From: Luteibacter sp. UNCMF331Sha3.1
GTDB taxonomy: Bacteria > Pseudomonadota > Gammaproteobacteria > Xanthomonadales > Rhodanobacteraceae
Direction: 5' to 3'
Length of the DNA stretch: 64,000 bases
Assembly: GCF_900109915.1 (NCBI RefSeq)
Contig: NZ_FOBU01000002.1
Location: 761,170 to 825,169, forward strand
Shown: one piece after another, positions 8,437 through 17,265 of the stretch
Layout of the letters: each line of letters starts with the position of its first letter
How positions within the stretch are numbered: the stretch's first letter is position 1
The notes under the pieces: generated by a model
Databases searched by the model: none
What the model was told of the DNA's origin: nothing
What the model saw: the letters and a program-made list of their open reading frames with translations, nothing else
Program-made: the position numbers and the translations under genes

Positions 8437-8614
8437 GATGGCTCCGTCGCGCTCCCCATGCGGCGCAGGACGCCGTTGTAACAGATCGTCCATGGTCACG
8501 CCATGGGCGCCGCGTGGCGAGCCGCTGCCCTGTGTGCTGCGTCGCGTTTCTCCGGACGGGGACGGGCTCCGGCGGCTATCATGCGCAGTCGTCTTTACGC
8601 CGTGCCCGCCATCC

Positions 8615-10504
8615 ATGATCTCGTTCCGTAACCTCGCCCTTCGCCGCGGCAGCCGTACGCTGCTTTCGCAGATGGACCTCACCATTCAGACCGGATGGGC
8701 CCTGGGTGTGATCGGCCGCAACGGATGCGGCAAGTCCACCCTGTTCGCCGCGCTCAAGGGCGAGCTGGAGCCGGAGGTCGGCAATCTGGACATGCCGTCG
8801 AAGGTGCGCCTCGCCTCCGTGGCGCAGGAAACACCGGCGCTGCCGGACCCGGCGATCGAATACGTGCTCGGCGGCGACGTCGAGGTGGCCGCCGCGCTGA
8901 AGGCCGAGTCCGATGCGCTCGACGCGGAAGACATGGAGGCGGTAGCCGCCGCGCACCTGCGCATCGAAGAGGTGAACGGGTACGACGCCCGGGCGCGCGC
9001 GGGTCGCCTCATGCATGGACTGGGCTTCGCGCCCGAAACGCACGAGCAGCCGGTGGCGTCGTTCTCGGGCGGCTGGCGCGTGCGCCTCAATCTGGCCCGC
9101 GCACTGATGGCGCCCTCGGACCTGTTGCTGCTCGACGAGCCCACCAACCATCTCGACCTCGACGCCGTGCTCTGGCTCGAGGAATGGCTGCGCCGTTACC
9201 CGGGCACGCTGCTGATCATCTCGCACGATCGCGAGTTCCTCGACGGCGTGATCTCGCACACGATGCACCTGCACGACGGCACGGCCAAGCTCTATACCGG
9301 CAACTACACGGCCTTCGAGCGGCAGCGCGCCGAGCACCTGCGCCAGCAGCAGATCGCGCACGTGCGCGAACAGGCCGAGCGCGCGCACCTGCAGTCGTTC
9401 ATCGACCGCTTCAAGGCCAAGGCGAGCAAGGCCAAGCAGGCGCAGTCGCGCATGAAGCGTCTGGAAAAGATGGCCGGCACCGAAGCCGTGCGTGCCGAGC
9501 GATCCTTCAGTTTCTCGTTCCCGTCGCCGGAGCGTCTGCCGACGTCGATGCTGCAGCTGGATCACATCGACGCCGGTTACGGCGATCACGTGGTGCTGCA
9601 CGACGTCGCCTTCGGCCTCGAGTCCGGCGACCGCATCGGCCTGCTCGGGCCGAACGGTGCCGGCAAGTCGACGATGGTGAAATCGCTCGTCGGCGAACTC
9701 GCGCCGCTGGCGGGCGAGCGCGGCATCCACAAGGACACCCGCATCGGCTACTTCGCGCAGCACACGGTGGAAAGCCTGCGCGAAGGCGCCAGCCCGTTCG
9801 ATCACCTGCAGGAAAAGGCGCCGAACGCGGGAGCGCAGGTTCTGCGCGACTACCTCGGCACCTGGAACTTTCCGTCCGACCGGGCGTTCGAGCCCGTGGA
9901 CGCGTTCTCCGGCGGCGAGCGCGCGCGACTCGCGCTGGCCCTGATCGCGTGGGACAAGCCGAACCTGCTGCTGCTCGACGAGCCGACCAACCATCTCGAT
10001 CTCGACATGCGCGAAGCACTGGCCGACGCCCTTTCCGCGTTCGACGGCGCGCTCGTGCTGGTCTCGCACGATCGCCATCTGCTCGGCATGGTCTGCGACG
10101 AATTCTGGCGCGTGGCCGACGGCAAGGTGGAGCCGTTCGACGGCGATCTCGACGACTACGCGAAGTGGCTGCGTACGCGCGCCACCACGCGCAAGACCGC
10201 GGCCGTCGCCTCCGCGCCCGCCGACGCGCCGGTGCAGGAGTCGGCGAAGGAGCGTCGCAAGCAGACGGCCGAGGAGCGCGAGAAGGAGAAGCCGCTCCGC
10301 GCGCGGGTGAAGAAGATCGAAGCGCTCATCGCCACGATGGACAAGGAACTCGGCGCCATCGAGAGCAAGCTCGCCGATCCCGCGGTCTATGGCGGGTCGA
10401 CCGCCGAACTGGCGAAGCTCGGTCAGCGTCAGTCCGAATTGCGCGGCGAGAAGGAGTCGCTCGAATTCGAATGGATGGAGATCCTCGAGCAGATCGAGGT
10501 CTGA
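8615..10504 (+). CDS. ABC-F family ATPase, YheS type
   Basis: 629 residues with two ABC modules and no membrane domain. Walker A motifs GRNGCGKST (about residue 34) and GPNGAGKST (about 345); signatures FSGGWRVRLNLARAL and FSGGERARLALALI; Walker B LLLLDEPTNHLDLD twice. A charged linker (about 245-305, the P-site tRNA interaction motif region) joins them, and the C-terminus ends in a Lys/Glu-rich coiled coil (about 540-629). ABC-F proteins act on the ribosome E site; E. coli YheS is the closest match I recall. Start ATG at 8615 puts ISFRNLALRRG at the usual position. rpfE-like starts 2 nt after its stop. Confidence 0.9.
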   Translation: MISFRNLALRRGSRTLLSQMDLTIQTGWALGVIGRNGCGKSTLFAALKGELEPEVGNLDMPSKVRLASVAQETPALPDPAIEYVLGGDVEVAAALKAESDALDAEDMEAVAAAHLRIEEVNGYDARARAGRLMHGLGFAPETHEQPVASFSGGWRVRLNLARALMAPSDLLLLDEPTNHLDLDAVLWLEEWLRRYPGTLLIISHDREFLDGVISHTMHLHDGTAKLYTGNYTAFERQRAEHLRQQQIAHVREQAERAHLQSFIDRFKAKASKAKQAQSRMKRLEKMAGTEAVRAERSFSFSFPSPERLPTSMLQLDHIDAGYGDHVVLHDVAFGLESGDRIGLLGPNGAGKSTMVKSLVGELAPLAGERGIHKDTRIGYFAQHTVESLREGASPFDHLQEKAPNAGAQVLRDYLGTWNFPSDRAFEPVDAFSGGERARLALALIAWDKPNLLLLDEPTNHLDLDMREALADALSAFDGALVLVSHDRHLLGMVCDEFWRVADGKVEPFDGDLDDYAKWLRTRATTRKTAAVASAPADAPVQESAKERRKQTAEEREKEKPLRARVKKIEALIATMDKELGAIESKLADPAVYGGSTAELAKLGQRQSELRGEKESLEFEWMEILEQIEV

Positions 10505-10506
10505 GG

Positions 10507-11415
10507 ATGGCGCAGGTGCTCCATGTGCTGCTCCCCGGTCGCGACAGACTCGCCGCGGTGGCCGGGTTCGCCGAGTGGCTGGCGCGGGGCACGCGCCTGC
10601 CGGCCGCGGTGCCCGGTTATCTCGTCGCGCTGTCCGAGCACTTCCGCTGGCCGGATGGTGCGCTGCCCGCTGCCGCGCTGATCCGCCAGTCGGTCGCGGG
10701 CGATGCCGGCGACGCGCTCTGGCTGTCGGCGGATCCCGCATGGGTGCAGCCGGAGGTCAACGGTGCGCGACTGCTCGCGATCGGCAACCTCGCGCTCAGC
10801 GTTGCCGATGCGGCCAGTCTCGTGGAGGCGCTGGCGGAGACGTTCGAGGCCGAGGGCATGACGTTGCACGTCGGCGATGCGCAGCACTGGCAGGTTCGCC
10901 TGCCGGCCTATGTCGACGTGCCGCCGTTCCCCGATCCGGAAGACGCGCTCGGTGCGGATCTGTTCGAACAGTTGCCCAAGGGCGACGCGGGACGGCAGTG
11001 GCGGGCGTTGCTCAACGAAGCGCAGGTCGTGCTGCACAACCACCCCGTCAACCGTCGTCGCGCGTCGGAAGGGTTGCCGCCGGTGAACAGCGTATGGTTG
11101 TGGGGCGCGGGCGCGCTACCCGCATGGGTGGAATGCGGCCTGGCCCACATCTACAGCGACGACCTGCTCGTCTGGTCGCTCGCGCATCGCGCGGACGTGG
11201 ACGTGCATGCGCGCGCGGATTTCGCCGACGGGCAGGGCGCGTCGATCGATCTGCTCGACCTTCAGGACGTGCAACCGTCGGCGTTCGAACGCGACTGGTG
11301 GCCGGCGATCGAAGCGCGCCTCGCGTCGGGTACCGAGGTACGCCTCGCGTTCGCCGATGGCGTGAGGGTGGCGGTGCACAAACGCCATCGCCTGCGCTTC
11401 TGGCGCAAGGCATGA
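10507..11415 (+). CDS. RpfE-like conserved protein upstream of recJ
   Basis: 302 residues, cytoplasmic, no signal peptide. From memory it matches Xanthomonas RpfE, a protein of the rpf (regulation of pathogenicity factors) region of unknown biochemical role; WLSADPAWVQPEVNGARLLA, QVVLHNHPVNRRRASEGLPP and SVWLWGAGALP are the recognisable blocks. Databases sometimes label this family as phosphoglycerate mutase-related, but I see no catalytic His/Arg signature. The ATG follows the ABC-F stop by 2 nt and the stop overlaps the recJ start (ATGA), so translation of all three is probably coupled. The core rpfB, rpfF, rpfC and rpfG genes are not here. Confidence 0.65.
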   Translation: MAQVLHVLLPGRDRLAAVAGFAEWLARGTRLPAAVPGYLVALSEHFRWPDGALPAAALIRQSVAGDAGDALWLSADPAWVQPEVNGARLLAIGNLALSVADAASLVEALAETFEAEGMTLHVGDAQHWQVRLPAYVDVPPFPDPEDALGADLFEQLPKGDAGRQWRALLNEAQVVLHNHPVNRRRASEGLPPVNSVWLWGAGALPAWVECGLAHIYSDDLLVWSLAHRADVDVHARADFADGQGASIDLLDLQDVQPSAFERDWWPAIEARLASGTEVRLAFADGVRVAVHKRHRLRFWRKA

Positions 11416-13124
11416 CCACGCGCGTCTGGCGCCAACGTGTCGTCGCGGCGGCGCCGGCGGGCTGGCCCGCGCACGTCCATCCGGTGATCCAGCGCGTGTA
11501 CGCCGCACGCGGCGTGAGCACGCCCGACGGTGCCGAACACCGGCTCGCACGCATGCTCGCGCCGGCTCTGCTGGGTGGCATGGACAAGGCGGTCGCCTTG
11601 TTGATGGCCGCCATCGAGAGCGACCAGCGTATCGTCGTCGCCGGCGACTACGATTGCGACGGGGCGACCGGCACGGCCGTGGCGGAGCGCGGCCTGCGCC
11701 TGCTCGGCGCGCGGCACGTCAGCCATGTGGTACCCAATCGCTTCGTCCACGGCTACGGTCTCAGCGAAGCGCTGGTCGCCTCCCTCGATCCCACGCCGGA
11801 CCTGATCGTCACCGTCGACAACGGCGTCGCGAGCCTTGCGGGCATCGCCGCCGCGCGGGCGCGCGGCATCCGCGTGCTCGTCACCGACCATCATCTTCCT
11901 GGCGACGCGCTGCCGGAGGCCGACGCCATCGTCAATCCGAACCTGGCGGGCGACGGTTTTCCCAGCAAGGCGCTCGCCGGTGTCGGCGTGATGTTCTATC
12001 TGTTGCTCGGCGTGCGCGCCGCGATGCGCGACGCGGGGCGTTTCCCCGCCGGCGCGCCCGATCTCGCGGCCCTGCTCGACCTGGTCGCGCTCGGCACCGT
12101 GGCCGATCTCGTGCCGCTGGATTTCAACAACCGCGTGCTCGTGGATGCGGGCCTGAAGCGCATGCGCGCCGGCAAGGCATGCGCTGGCATCACCGCGCTG
12201 ATCGAAGCGAGCGGCCGATCCGTCGCCACGGTCGGCGCGACCGATCTCGCGTTCGCCATCGGCCCGCGACTGAACGCGGCGGGCCGACTCGAAGACATGT
12301 CGCTCGGCGTCGCCTGTCTGCTGACCGACGACGCGGGCATCGCGCGTCGTTACGCCGAGCAACTCTCGGCGATCAACCAGGAACGTCGCGAGATGCAGGC
12401 GGGCATGGTGGAAGAGGCCGAGACCATGGTCGCGCGTGCGGCGCACGTCGACGCGGTGGGCGTCGCGCTTTTCGATCCCGGCTGGCATCCCGGCATCGTG
12501 GGGCTGGTGGCGTCGAAGCTGAAAGAGAAACTGCACCGGCCGGTGCTCGCGTTCGCGCCGGCCGGCGACGACAGCGACGAGCTGCGCGGGTCGGCGCGCT
12601 CCATTCCCGGATTCCACATCCGCGACGCGCTCGCCGCCATCGATGCGAGGCATCCCGGACTGATCCTGCGCTTCGGCGGCCATGCGATGGCGGCCGGGCT
12701 CAGCATGAAGGCCAGCGAGTTCGAACGTTTCGCCGCCATCTTCGACGCGACGGCGCGCGTCCATCTCGACGACGAGCACCTGCAGGCGCTGGTGCAGACC
12801 GATGGCGAGCTCGATTACCGCGATCACACGCTGGATCTGGCGAAGCAGCTACGCCATGCCGGCCCGTGGGGGCAGGGCTTCCCGCCGCCGCTCTTCGAAG
12901 CCCGCTTCGAATGCGCGTCGTGGAAACCGATGGGCAGCCGGCACCTGCGGCTGCAGCTGAGGCACACGCAGGGCGGCGCACCGCTCGACGCCGTGATGTT
13001 CAACTGCTTCGACGGCAGGCCGCCGCCGGTGCGCATGCGCGTGGCGTACGAGCTCGCGGTCAACGACTGGCAGGGCAGGGAGAGCGTGCGGCTGTTGCTG
13101 ACGCATATGGAGCCGCTGGGCTGA
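11412..13124 (+). CDS. recJ: Single-stranded-DNA-specific exonuclease RecJ
   Basis: 570 residues, a normal RecJ length. It degrades ssDNA 5'-3' in RecF-pathway recombination, mismatch repair and base excision. The DHH phosphoesterase motifs are present: VVAGDYDCDGATGTAV (motif I, about residue 77-92), TVDNGVAS, the namesake LVTDHHLPG (about 160), and LVALGTVADLVPL. The DHHA1 domain has GHAMAAGLSM (about 415), followed by the C-terminal OB fold. The start codon overlaps the upstream stop by 4 nt. All catalytic acidic residues are intact. Confidence 0.95.
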   Translation: MTTRVWRQRVVAAAPAGWPAHVHPVIQRVYAARGVSTPDGAEHRLARMLAPALLGGMDKAVALLMAAIESDQRIVVAGDYDCDGATGTAVAERGLRLLGARHVSHVVPNRFVHGYGLSEALVASLDPTPDLIVTVDNGVASLAGIAAARARGIRVLVTDHHLPGDALPEADAIVNPNLAGDGFPSKALAGVGVMFYLLLGVRAAMRDAGRFPAGAPDLAALLDLVALGTVADLVPLDFNNRVLVDAGLKRMRAGKACAGITALIEASGRSVATVGATDLAFAIGPRLNAAGRLEDMSLGVACLLTDDAGIARRYAEQLSAINQERREMQAGMVEEAETMVARAAHVDAVGVALFDPGWHPGIVGLVASKLKEKLHRPVLAFAPAGDDSDELRGSARSIPGFHIRDALAAIDARHPGLILRFGGHAMAAGLSMKASEFERFAAIFDATARVHLDDEHLQALVQTDGELDYRDHTLDLAKQLRHAGPWGQGFPPPLFEARFECASWKPMGSRHLRLQLRHTQGGAPLDAVMFNCFDGRPPPVRMRVAYELAVNDWQGRESVRLLLTHMEPLG

Positions 13125-13185
13125 GCCATTCCTTCGCACGGTGGATCGGTGCTTCAATGCAGCGATCCTCCCGCGAGATGCCCCG

Positions 13186-13527
13186 ATGAGTCCCGAACGT
13201 TTCGTCCAGGCCCTGCAGAAGGTCGTGGTCCACGACAACCTCGCGGTGTATTCCGAACTGTTCCGCAGCACGCCCGTCGATCGTGCGGTGGACCCGCACT
13301 GGGTGCGCGCGTTGACGCTGTTCAATGGACTGGACGACGAGAACAAGCAGGTGCTGATCGAAATCATCTGCCACACGATGGTCGACACCACCGCCAACAT
13401 CCTCGGTATCCTCGACGGGGGATGTCCGGTGGCGGGCATCGACGGTGACGTGACCGTGCAGGTCGACGGTCACCGCATCGGAGGCGAACTGCAGGAGCTG
13501 TTCCTTGAGCTGAGCGAAGCGGGCTGA
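13186..13527 (+). CDS. Conserved protein of unknown function (113 aa)
   Basis: A small soluble, acidic protein with no signal peptide or membrane segment. Sequence: mostly helical first 60 residues (MSPERFVQALQKVVVHDNL ... WVRALTLFNGLDDENKQVL), then IICHTMVDTTANILGILDGG and a beta-rich tail. I do not recognise a named domain. Codon usage matches its neighbours, and the ATG at 13186 is the only start giving a compact protein. It stands 61 bp after recJ on the same strand and could be its last gene. A poor RBS and no known homologue keep confidence moderate. Confidence 0.6.
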   Translation: MSPERFVQALQKVVVHDNLAVYSELFRSTPVDRAVDPHWVRALTLFNGLDDENKQVLIEIICHTMVDTTANILGILDGGCPVAGIDGDVTVQVDGHRIGGELQELFLELSEAG

Positions 13528-13579
13528 CGTCGCGCGTGCGTGCTGGCACACTCTTGCGCCCCGTTCGCTAAGGCCATCC

Positions 13580-14554
13580 ATGCGCTCGAATGCCCTCAAG
13601 GCCGTGGCTATCGGACTGCTGTCCGCACTGTTCTTCACGTTCACGTACGTCTTCAATCGTGCCGTGGTCAGCGGCGGCGGGCACTGGCAGTGGGCGGTGA
13701 TCCTGCGCTATCTGATCACGCTGCCGTTGCTCGCGGCGGTGTTGCCGTTCCAGGGCGGACTCGGCGCGCTGCCCGCGGAGCTGCGTGCGCATCCTGTCCC
13801 GTGGCTGCGCTGGAGCGCCGTGGGATTCTTCCTCTTCGGTCTGCCTTTGACCTGGGCCGCGAGCAGCGGACCGTCGTGGCTCGTCGCCGGCAGTTTCCAG
13901 ATGACCGTGCTCGCGGGGCCGCTGATGGCGCCGTTCATCTATCGCGACGCGCGTGCCCGCTGGCACGCGGGATCGCTGGCGATCGGCGTGCTGATTCTCG
14001 CCGGCGTGATGTTGCTGCAACTGGGCAATGCGCACGGCTCGCTCGATGCCGAGGCGTGGCTGGCCGTCGGCGCGGTGGTCGTCGCCGCGTTCGCCTATCC
14101 GCTTGGCAACCGGAAGATCCTCCTGCACCTCGAACGTACGGGTGTCCGTCTGGGCGCCGTGCAGCGAGTGTTCGGCATGACGCTGGCCAGCTGGCCGCTC
14201 TGGCTCGCCTTCGCGGCCGTGACGTGGGCCACGATCGGCCCCCCGACCTGGCGTGAGGTGGGGCTCGCCGGTGGCGTGGCGCTGTCGTCCGGCGTGATCG
14301 CCACCGTGCTGTTCTTCCACGCGACCGAGCGCGTGGGCCGCCAGCCGACCGCGCTCGCGGCCGTCGAGGCGATGCAGGCGGCGGAGCTGCTGTTCGCCGC
14401 GGGGATCGGCGCCGTGTTCCTCGGTGAGGCGACACCCGGCCCGCTCGCGGCATCCGGGGCCATCGCGATCATCGTCGGCATCGGCGCTTTCGCCTGGGCC
14501 AGCAGCCGCGAGGCGCCGGCGGTGGACGCCGTCGAGGGCGACCGGGGTGCTTGA
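13580..14554 (+). CDS. DMT-superfamily multidrug efflux transporter
   Basis: 324 residues with about ten predicted membrane helices and two repeats of five, typical of the EmrE-like 'multidrug resistance efflux transporter' family (PF13536 as I recall it). Recognisable pieces: LSALFFTFTYVFNRAVV at the first helix, SSGPSWLVAGSFQMTVLAGPLMAPFIY (a conserved block in this family), and YPLGNRKILLHLE. It would export small cationic or amphipathic compounds by proton antiport across the inner membrane; the substrate is unknown. Ends in a short charged cytoplasmic tail. Monocistronic by spacing. Confidence 0.8.
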   Translation: MRSNALKAVAIGLLSALFFTFTYVFNRAVVSGGGHWQWAVILRYLITLPLLAAVLPFQGGLGALPAELRAHPVPWLRWSAVGFFLFGLPLTWAASSGPSWLVAGSFQMTVLAGPLMAPFIYRDARARWHAGSLAIGVLILAGVMLLQLGNAHGSLDAEAWLAVGAVVVAAFAYPLGNRKILLHLERTGVRLGAVQRVFGMTLASWPLWLAFAAVTWATIGPPTWREVGLAGGVALSSGVIATVLFFHATERVGRQPTALAAVEAMQAAELLFAAGIGAVFLGEATPGPLAASGAIAIIVGIGAFAWASSREAPAVDAVEGDRGA

Positions 14555-14608
14555 CACCATCGTGACGGCGACGCGTTAGGCTGGGCGGGCCTTCGCGGAG
14601 ATCCGGTC

Positions 14609-15067
14609 ATGAAAGCCATCGCCATCGTCATGTTGTTGAGCCTCTCCGCGACGTCCGTCGATGCCCAGACGCCGCCGGGCGTCCATAAGGAGGCGGCCCC
14701 GACGCCGCACCCGATGAAACGCTTCACGTGGCGCGACGAAGCCGCGGGCTACACGTTCGTCGGGCCGCCGCGCTGGGCGGGTCGGGTGCAGGCGGTGCCG
14801 CTCTCGTCGAAAGCGCTCGCGGCATCCGGCGCGACGAGCGGCGTGCAGTTCCGGGACGGCGACCGCGTGGTGCTGGAACTGCTCGCCGCCGACGACGGCC
14901 GCGAAAAGGCGCTGTTGACCGCCGGGGCCACCGAACTCTCGCGCAGCAGTGGTCATGTCGTCGCGGTGAAGACCGAAGCGCGCGGCGGTGAGCTGGCGTT
15001 GACCGCGGACGAACTCGCGGGCGCCGTGCAATGGGACGGTGGAACGGCGGGCGAGGCCGCTCGCTGA
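14609..15067 (+). CDS. Exported protein of unknown function
   Basis: 152 residues with a short signal peptide (IAIVMLLSLSATSVDA, cleavage near VDA-QT). The mature domain (MKRFTWRDEAAGYTFVGPPRWAGRVQAVPLS...) has alternating hydrophobic residues consistent with a small beta-fold and a central VVLELLAADDGREKALL strand-helix. There is no cysteine and no recognised motif. It lies between two exporters but shares neither regulator nor overlap with them, so no function can be assigned from context. Confidence 0.6.
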   Translation: MKAIAIVMLLSLSATSVDAQTPPGVHKEAAPTPHPMKRFTWRDEAAGYTFVGPPRWAGRVQAVPLSSKALAASGATSGVQFRDGDRVVLELLAADDGREKALLTAGATELSRSSGHVVAVKTEARGGELALTADELAGAVQWDGGTAGEAAR

Positions 15068-15165
15068 TCGATAGCCCTCGCGTATCGAAGCGGACGTTTC
15101 ACGGTATCGATCCGACTCAATTCAGGGATTAACTTCTCCACCTGTTTCTTTCGTGGAGATCCGAC

Positions 15166-16395
15166 GTGGACGGCTCGTCACTCGGCCCGGCCGTCGTCGA
15201 CCGGCGCATCCGGCATGGCACGCCTGCCTTCCGGCGTACCAATCTGGCCCTTTTTTCGTCCGGCTTCGCGACCTTCGGGTTGCTCTACTGCGTGCAGCCG
15301 CTCCTGCCGGCGTTTTCGCGCGGCTTCGGCGTCGACGCGGCGGCGAGCAGCCTCGCCCTGTCGCTGACCACTGGCGTGCTCGCGGTGGGCATGCTGTTCG
15401 CCGGCGCGATCTCCGACGCGCTCGGGCGCAAGCCGGTGATGCTCGTGTCGCTGCTGGGTTCGGCATTGCTCGTGCTCCTGACCGCCGTCGCGCCGAACTG
15501 GACGACGCTTCTCGTGCTCCGCGCCCTGCTGGGCATCACGCTCGCGGGGTTGCCCGCCGTCGCGATGACGTACCTGAGCGAGGAAGTGCACGGCGAATCG
15601 ATCGGGTTTGCGATGGGCCTGTACATCGGCGGCAATGCGATCGGCGGCATGGGTGGTCGCCTCATTTCCGGCTTTGTCGCCGACCACGCGTCGTGGCGTG
15701 TGGCCGTCGGCATCATCGGCGTGCTCGGACTCGTGTCCGCCGCACTGGTCGCCCGAGGCCTGCCGCCATCGCGTCACTTCGAACGGCGCCGCGTCGATCC
15801 GCGCGCGTTTCTCGCCTCGTTCGCGATGCTGTTTCGCGACAAGGGCCTGCCGTGGCTGTTCGCCGAAGGTTTCCTGCTGATGGGTGCCTTCGTCACCATC
15901 TACAACTACGTCGCGTTCCGTCTTCTCGCCGCGCCGTTCTCGCTGTCGCAATCGCACGTCGGGGCGATCTTCACTGTCTACGTCGTGGGCGTGATCGGTT
16001 CGGCGTGGATCGGATCGATCGCCGACAGGCTCGGTCGACGTCGCGTGCTCTGGGCAACGCTGGCATTGATGCTCGCCGGCGTCGCACTGACGGCGAGCGC
16101 GTCGCTCGTCGCGATCGTGGCAGGCATCGCGATGCTGACGTTCGGCTTCTTCGGCGGGCATTCGATCGCCAGCAGCTGGGTGGGCAAGCGTGCCCCCTTC
16201 GCCCGCGCGCACGCGTCGTCCTTCTATCTGTTCTCGTACTACATGGGATCGAGCATCGCCGGGTCGCTCGGTGGCATCGCCTGGACCTGGGGTGGCTGGA
16301 ACGGTGTCGTCGGCTACGTCGCCGTGCTCGTGCTCGCGGGGTTGGCGATCGCGTTGAAACTGCGGGCCGTCACGCCTTTCGCATCAGCTGCGTGA
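15166..16395 (+). CDS. MFS transporter, YnfM-like
   Basis: 409 residues, twelve membrane helices. TFGLLYCVQPLLPAFSRGFGV in helix 1 and the loop 2-3 motif GAISDALGRKPVML (the MFS 'DRxGRR' signature region) place it in the YnfM/arabinose-efflux branch; a second copy of the loop motif reads SIADRLGRRRVLW. Start is GTG at 15166 with GGAG 8 nt upstream; the first 25 residues are a polar cytoplasmic tail. Its 3' end overlaps the 3' end of the LysR gene by 26 nt on the opposite strand. The LysR neighbour may regulate it, though convergent orientation gives no direct support. Substrate unknown. Confidence 0.85.
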   Translation: MDGSSLGPAVVDRRIRHGTPAFRRTNLALFSSGFATFGLLYCVQPLLPAFSRGFGVDAAASSLALSLTTGVLAVGMLFAGAISDALGRKPVMLVSLLGSALLVLLTAVAPNWTTLLVLRALLGITLAGLPAVAMTYLSEEVHGESIGFAMGLYIGGNAIGGMGGRLISGFVADHASWRVAVGIIGVLGLVSAALVARGLPPSRHFERRRVDPRAFLASFAMLFRDKGLPWLFAEGFLLMGAFVTIYNYVAFRLLAAPFSLSQSHVGAIFTVYVVGVIGSAWIGSIADRLGRRRVLWATLALMLAGVALTASASLVAIVAGIAMLTFGFFGGHSIASSWVGKRAPFARAHASSFYLFSYYMGSSIAGSLGGIAWTWGGWNGVVGYVAVLVLAGLAIALKLRAVTPFASAA

Positions 16396-17260
16396 AGGCC
16401 TTCACCAGCGGCGACGTGTCGTCGCGGCGATGGGCGAGGTAGAGCGCGCTCGCGGCATCGGGAGAGGCGATGGGCACGTACGCCACGCCTTCCATGTGCA
16501 CGTGGCGCATCGATCGCGGGAGCACGGCGACGCCCATGCCGGCGGCGACGAGGCCGATCATCGTCGAGGATTCGCCGGCCTCCTGCGTGATGCGCGGCAT
16601 GAAGCCGGCGTGCCGGCACATCGTCAGCAGCTGGTCGTAGATGCCGGTGCCGGAGGCGCGGGTGAAGACGAGGAAGCCTTCGTCTGCGAGTTCCTCCATC
16701 CGCAGCGAGGCGCGCCTGCGTCGCGCCAGCGGGTGATCGGCGCGCAACACGGCGACGAGAGGATCGTCCAGCAGCTTCCACGCGACCAGCGGCGCCGGCG
16801 CGGCGAGCCCGCGTATGAGGCCGATGTCCTGGCGCCCGTCGAGAAGGCATTCGAACTGCTGCAGCGTGGTGCGCTCGATCAGCGCGAGGCGGACGGCCGG
16901 ATGCGCGTCGCGGAACGCGCGTATCGTGCGCGGGAAGCGTTCGATCAGCGGCATGCTGCGCGTGAAGGCGATGCGCAGCTCGCCGATTTCGCCGCGCTCC
17001 GCGCGACGGGCCATGTCGCCGGCGTCGTCCACGCGGCCGAGAATGTCGCGCGCGGCATCGAGGTACGCGCGGCCCGCATCCGTCAGTTCCACCCGGCGAT
17101 TGGTCCGGCGCAACAGACGCACGCCGAGATGCTCCTCGAGATCGCGGATCTGCTGGCTGAGCGGGGGCTGCGACATGCCGAGGCGCTCGGCCGCGCGACC
17201 GAAATGGAGCTCGTCGGCCACGGCGATGAAATAGCGCAGGTGCCGGAGCTCGATGCCCAC
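16370..17260 (-). CDS. LysR-family transcriptional regulator
   Basis: 296 residues. The winged helix is textbook: IELRHLRYFIAVADELHFGRAAERLGMSQPPLSQQIRDLEE (DNA-binding helices around residues 20-40). The effector domain (about 90-296) has the two-lobed periplasmic-binding fold. It resembles BenM/CatM-like regulators that respond to aromatic or organic acids, but the ligand is not readable. Start GTG at 17260, 5 nt after the tesB stop, so it is likely translated from the same transcript as tesB. The stop region overlaps the convergent MFS gene. Confidence 0.88.
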   Translation of the reverse strand: MGIELRHLRYFIAVADELHFGRAAERLGMSQPPLSQQIRDLEEHLGVRLLRRTNRRVELTDAGRAYLDAARDILGRVDDAGDMARRAERGEIGELRIAFTRSMPLIERFPRTIRAFRDAHPAVRLALIERTTLQQFECLLDGRQDIGLIRGLAAPAPLVAWKLLDDPLVAVLRADHPLARRRRASLRMEELADEGFLVFTRASGTGIYDQLLTMCRHAGFMPRITQEAGESSTMIGLVAAGMGVAVLPRSMRHVHMEGVAYVPIASPDAASALYLAHRRDDTSPLVKAFTQLMRKA

Positions 17261-17265
17261 GGCGT

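Noticed and set aside
4819-8481. A 1220-codon open frame on the plus strand
   Set aside because: It lies antisense to TraB, aguB, aguA and the small exported gene, all with clear family motifs. Its translation is Arg/Ala/Gly-rich and without domains, as expected from GC-skewed codon positions.
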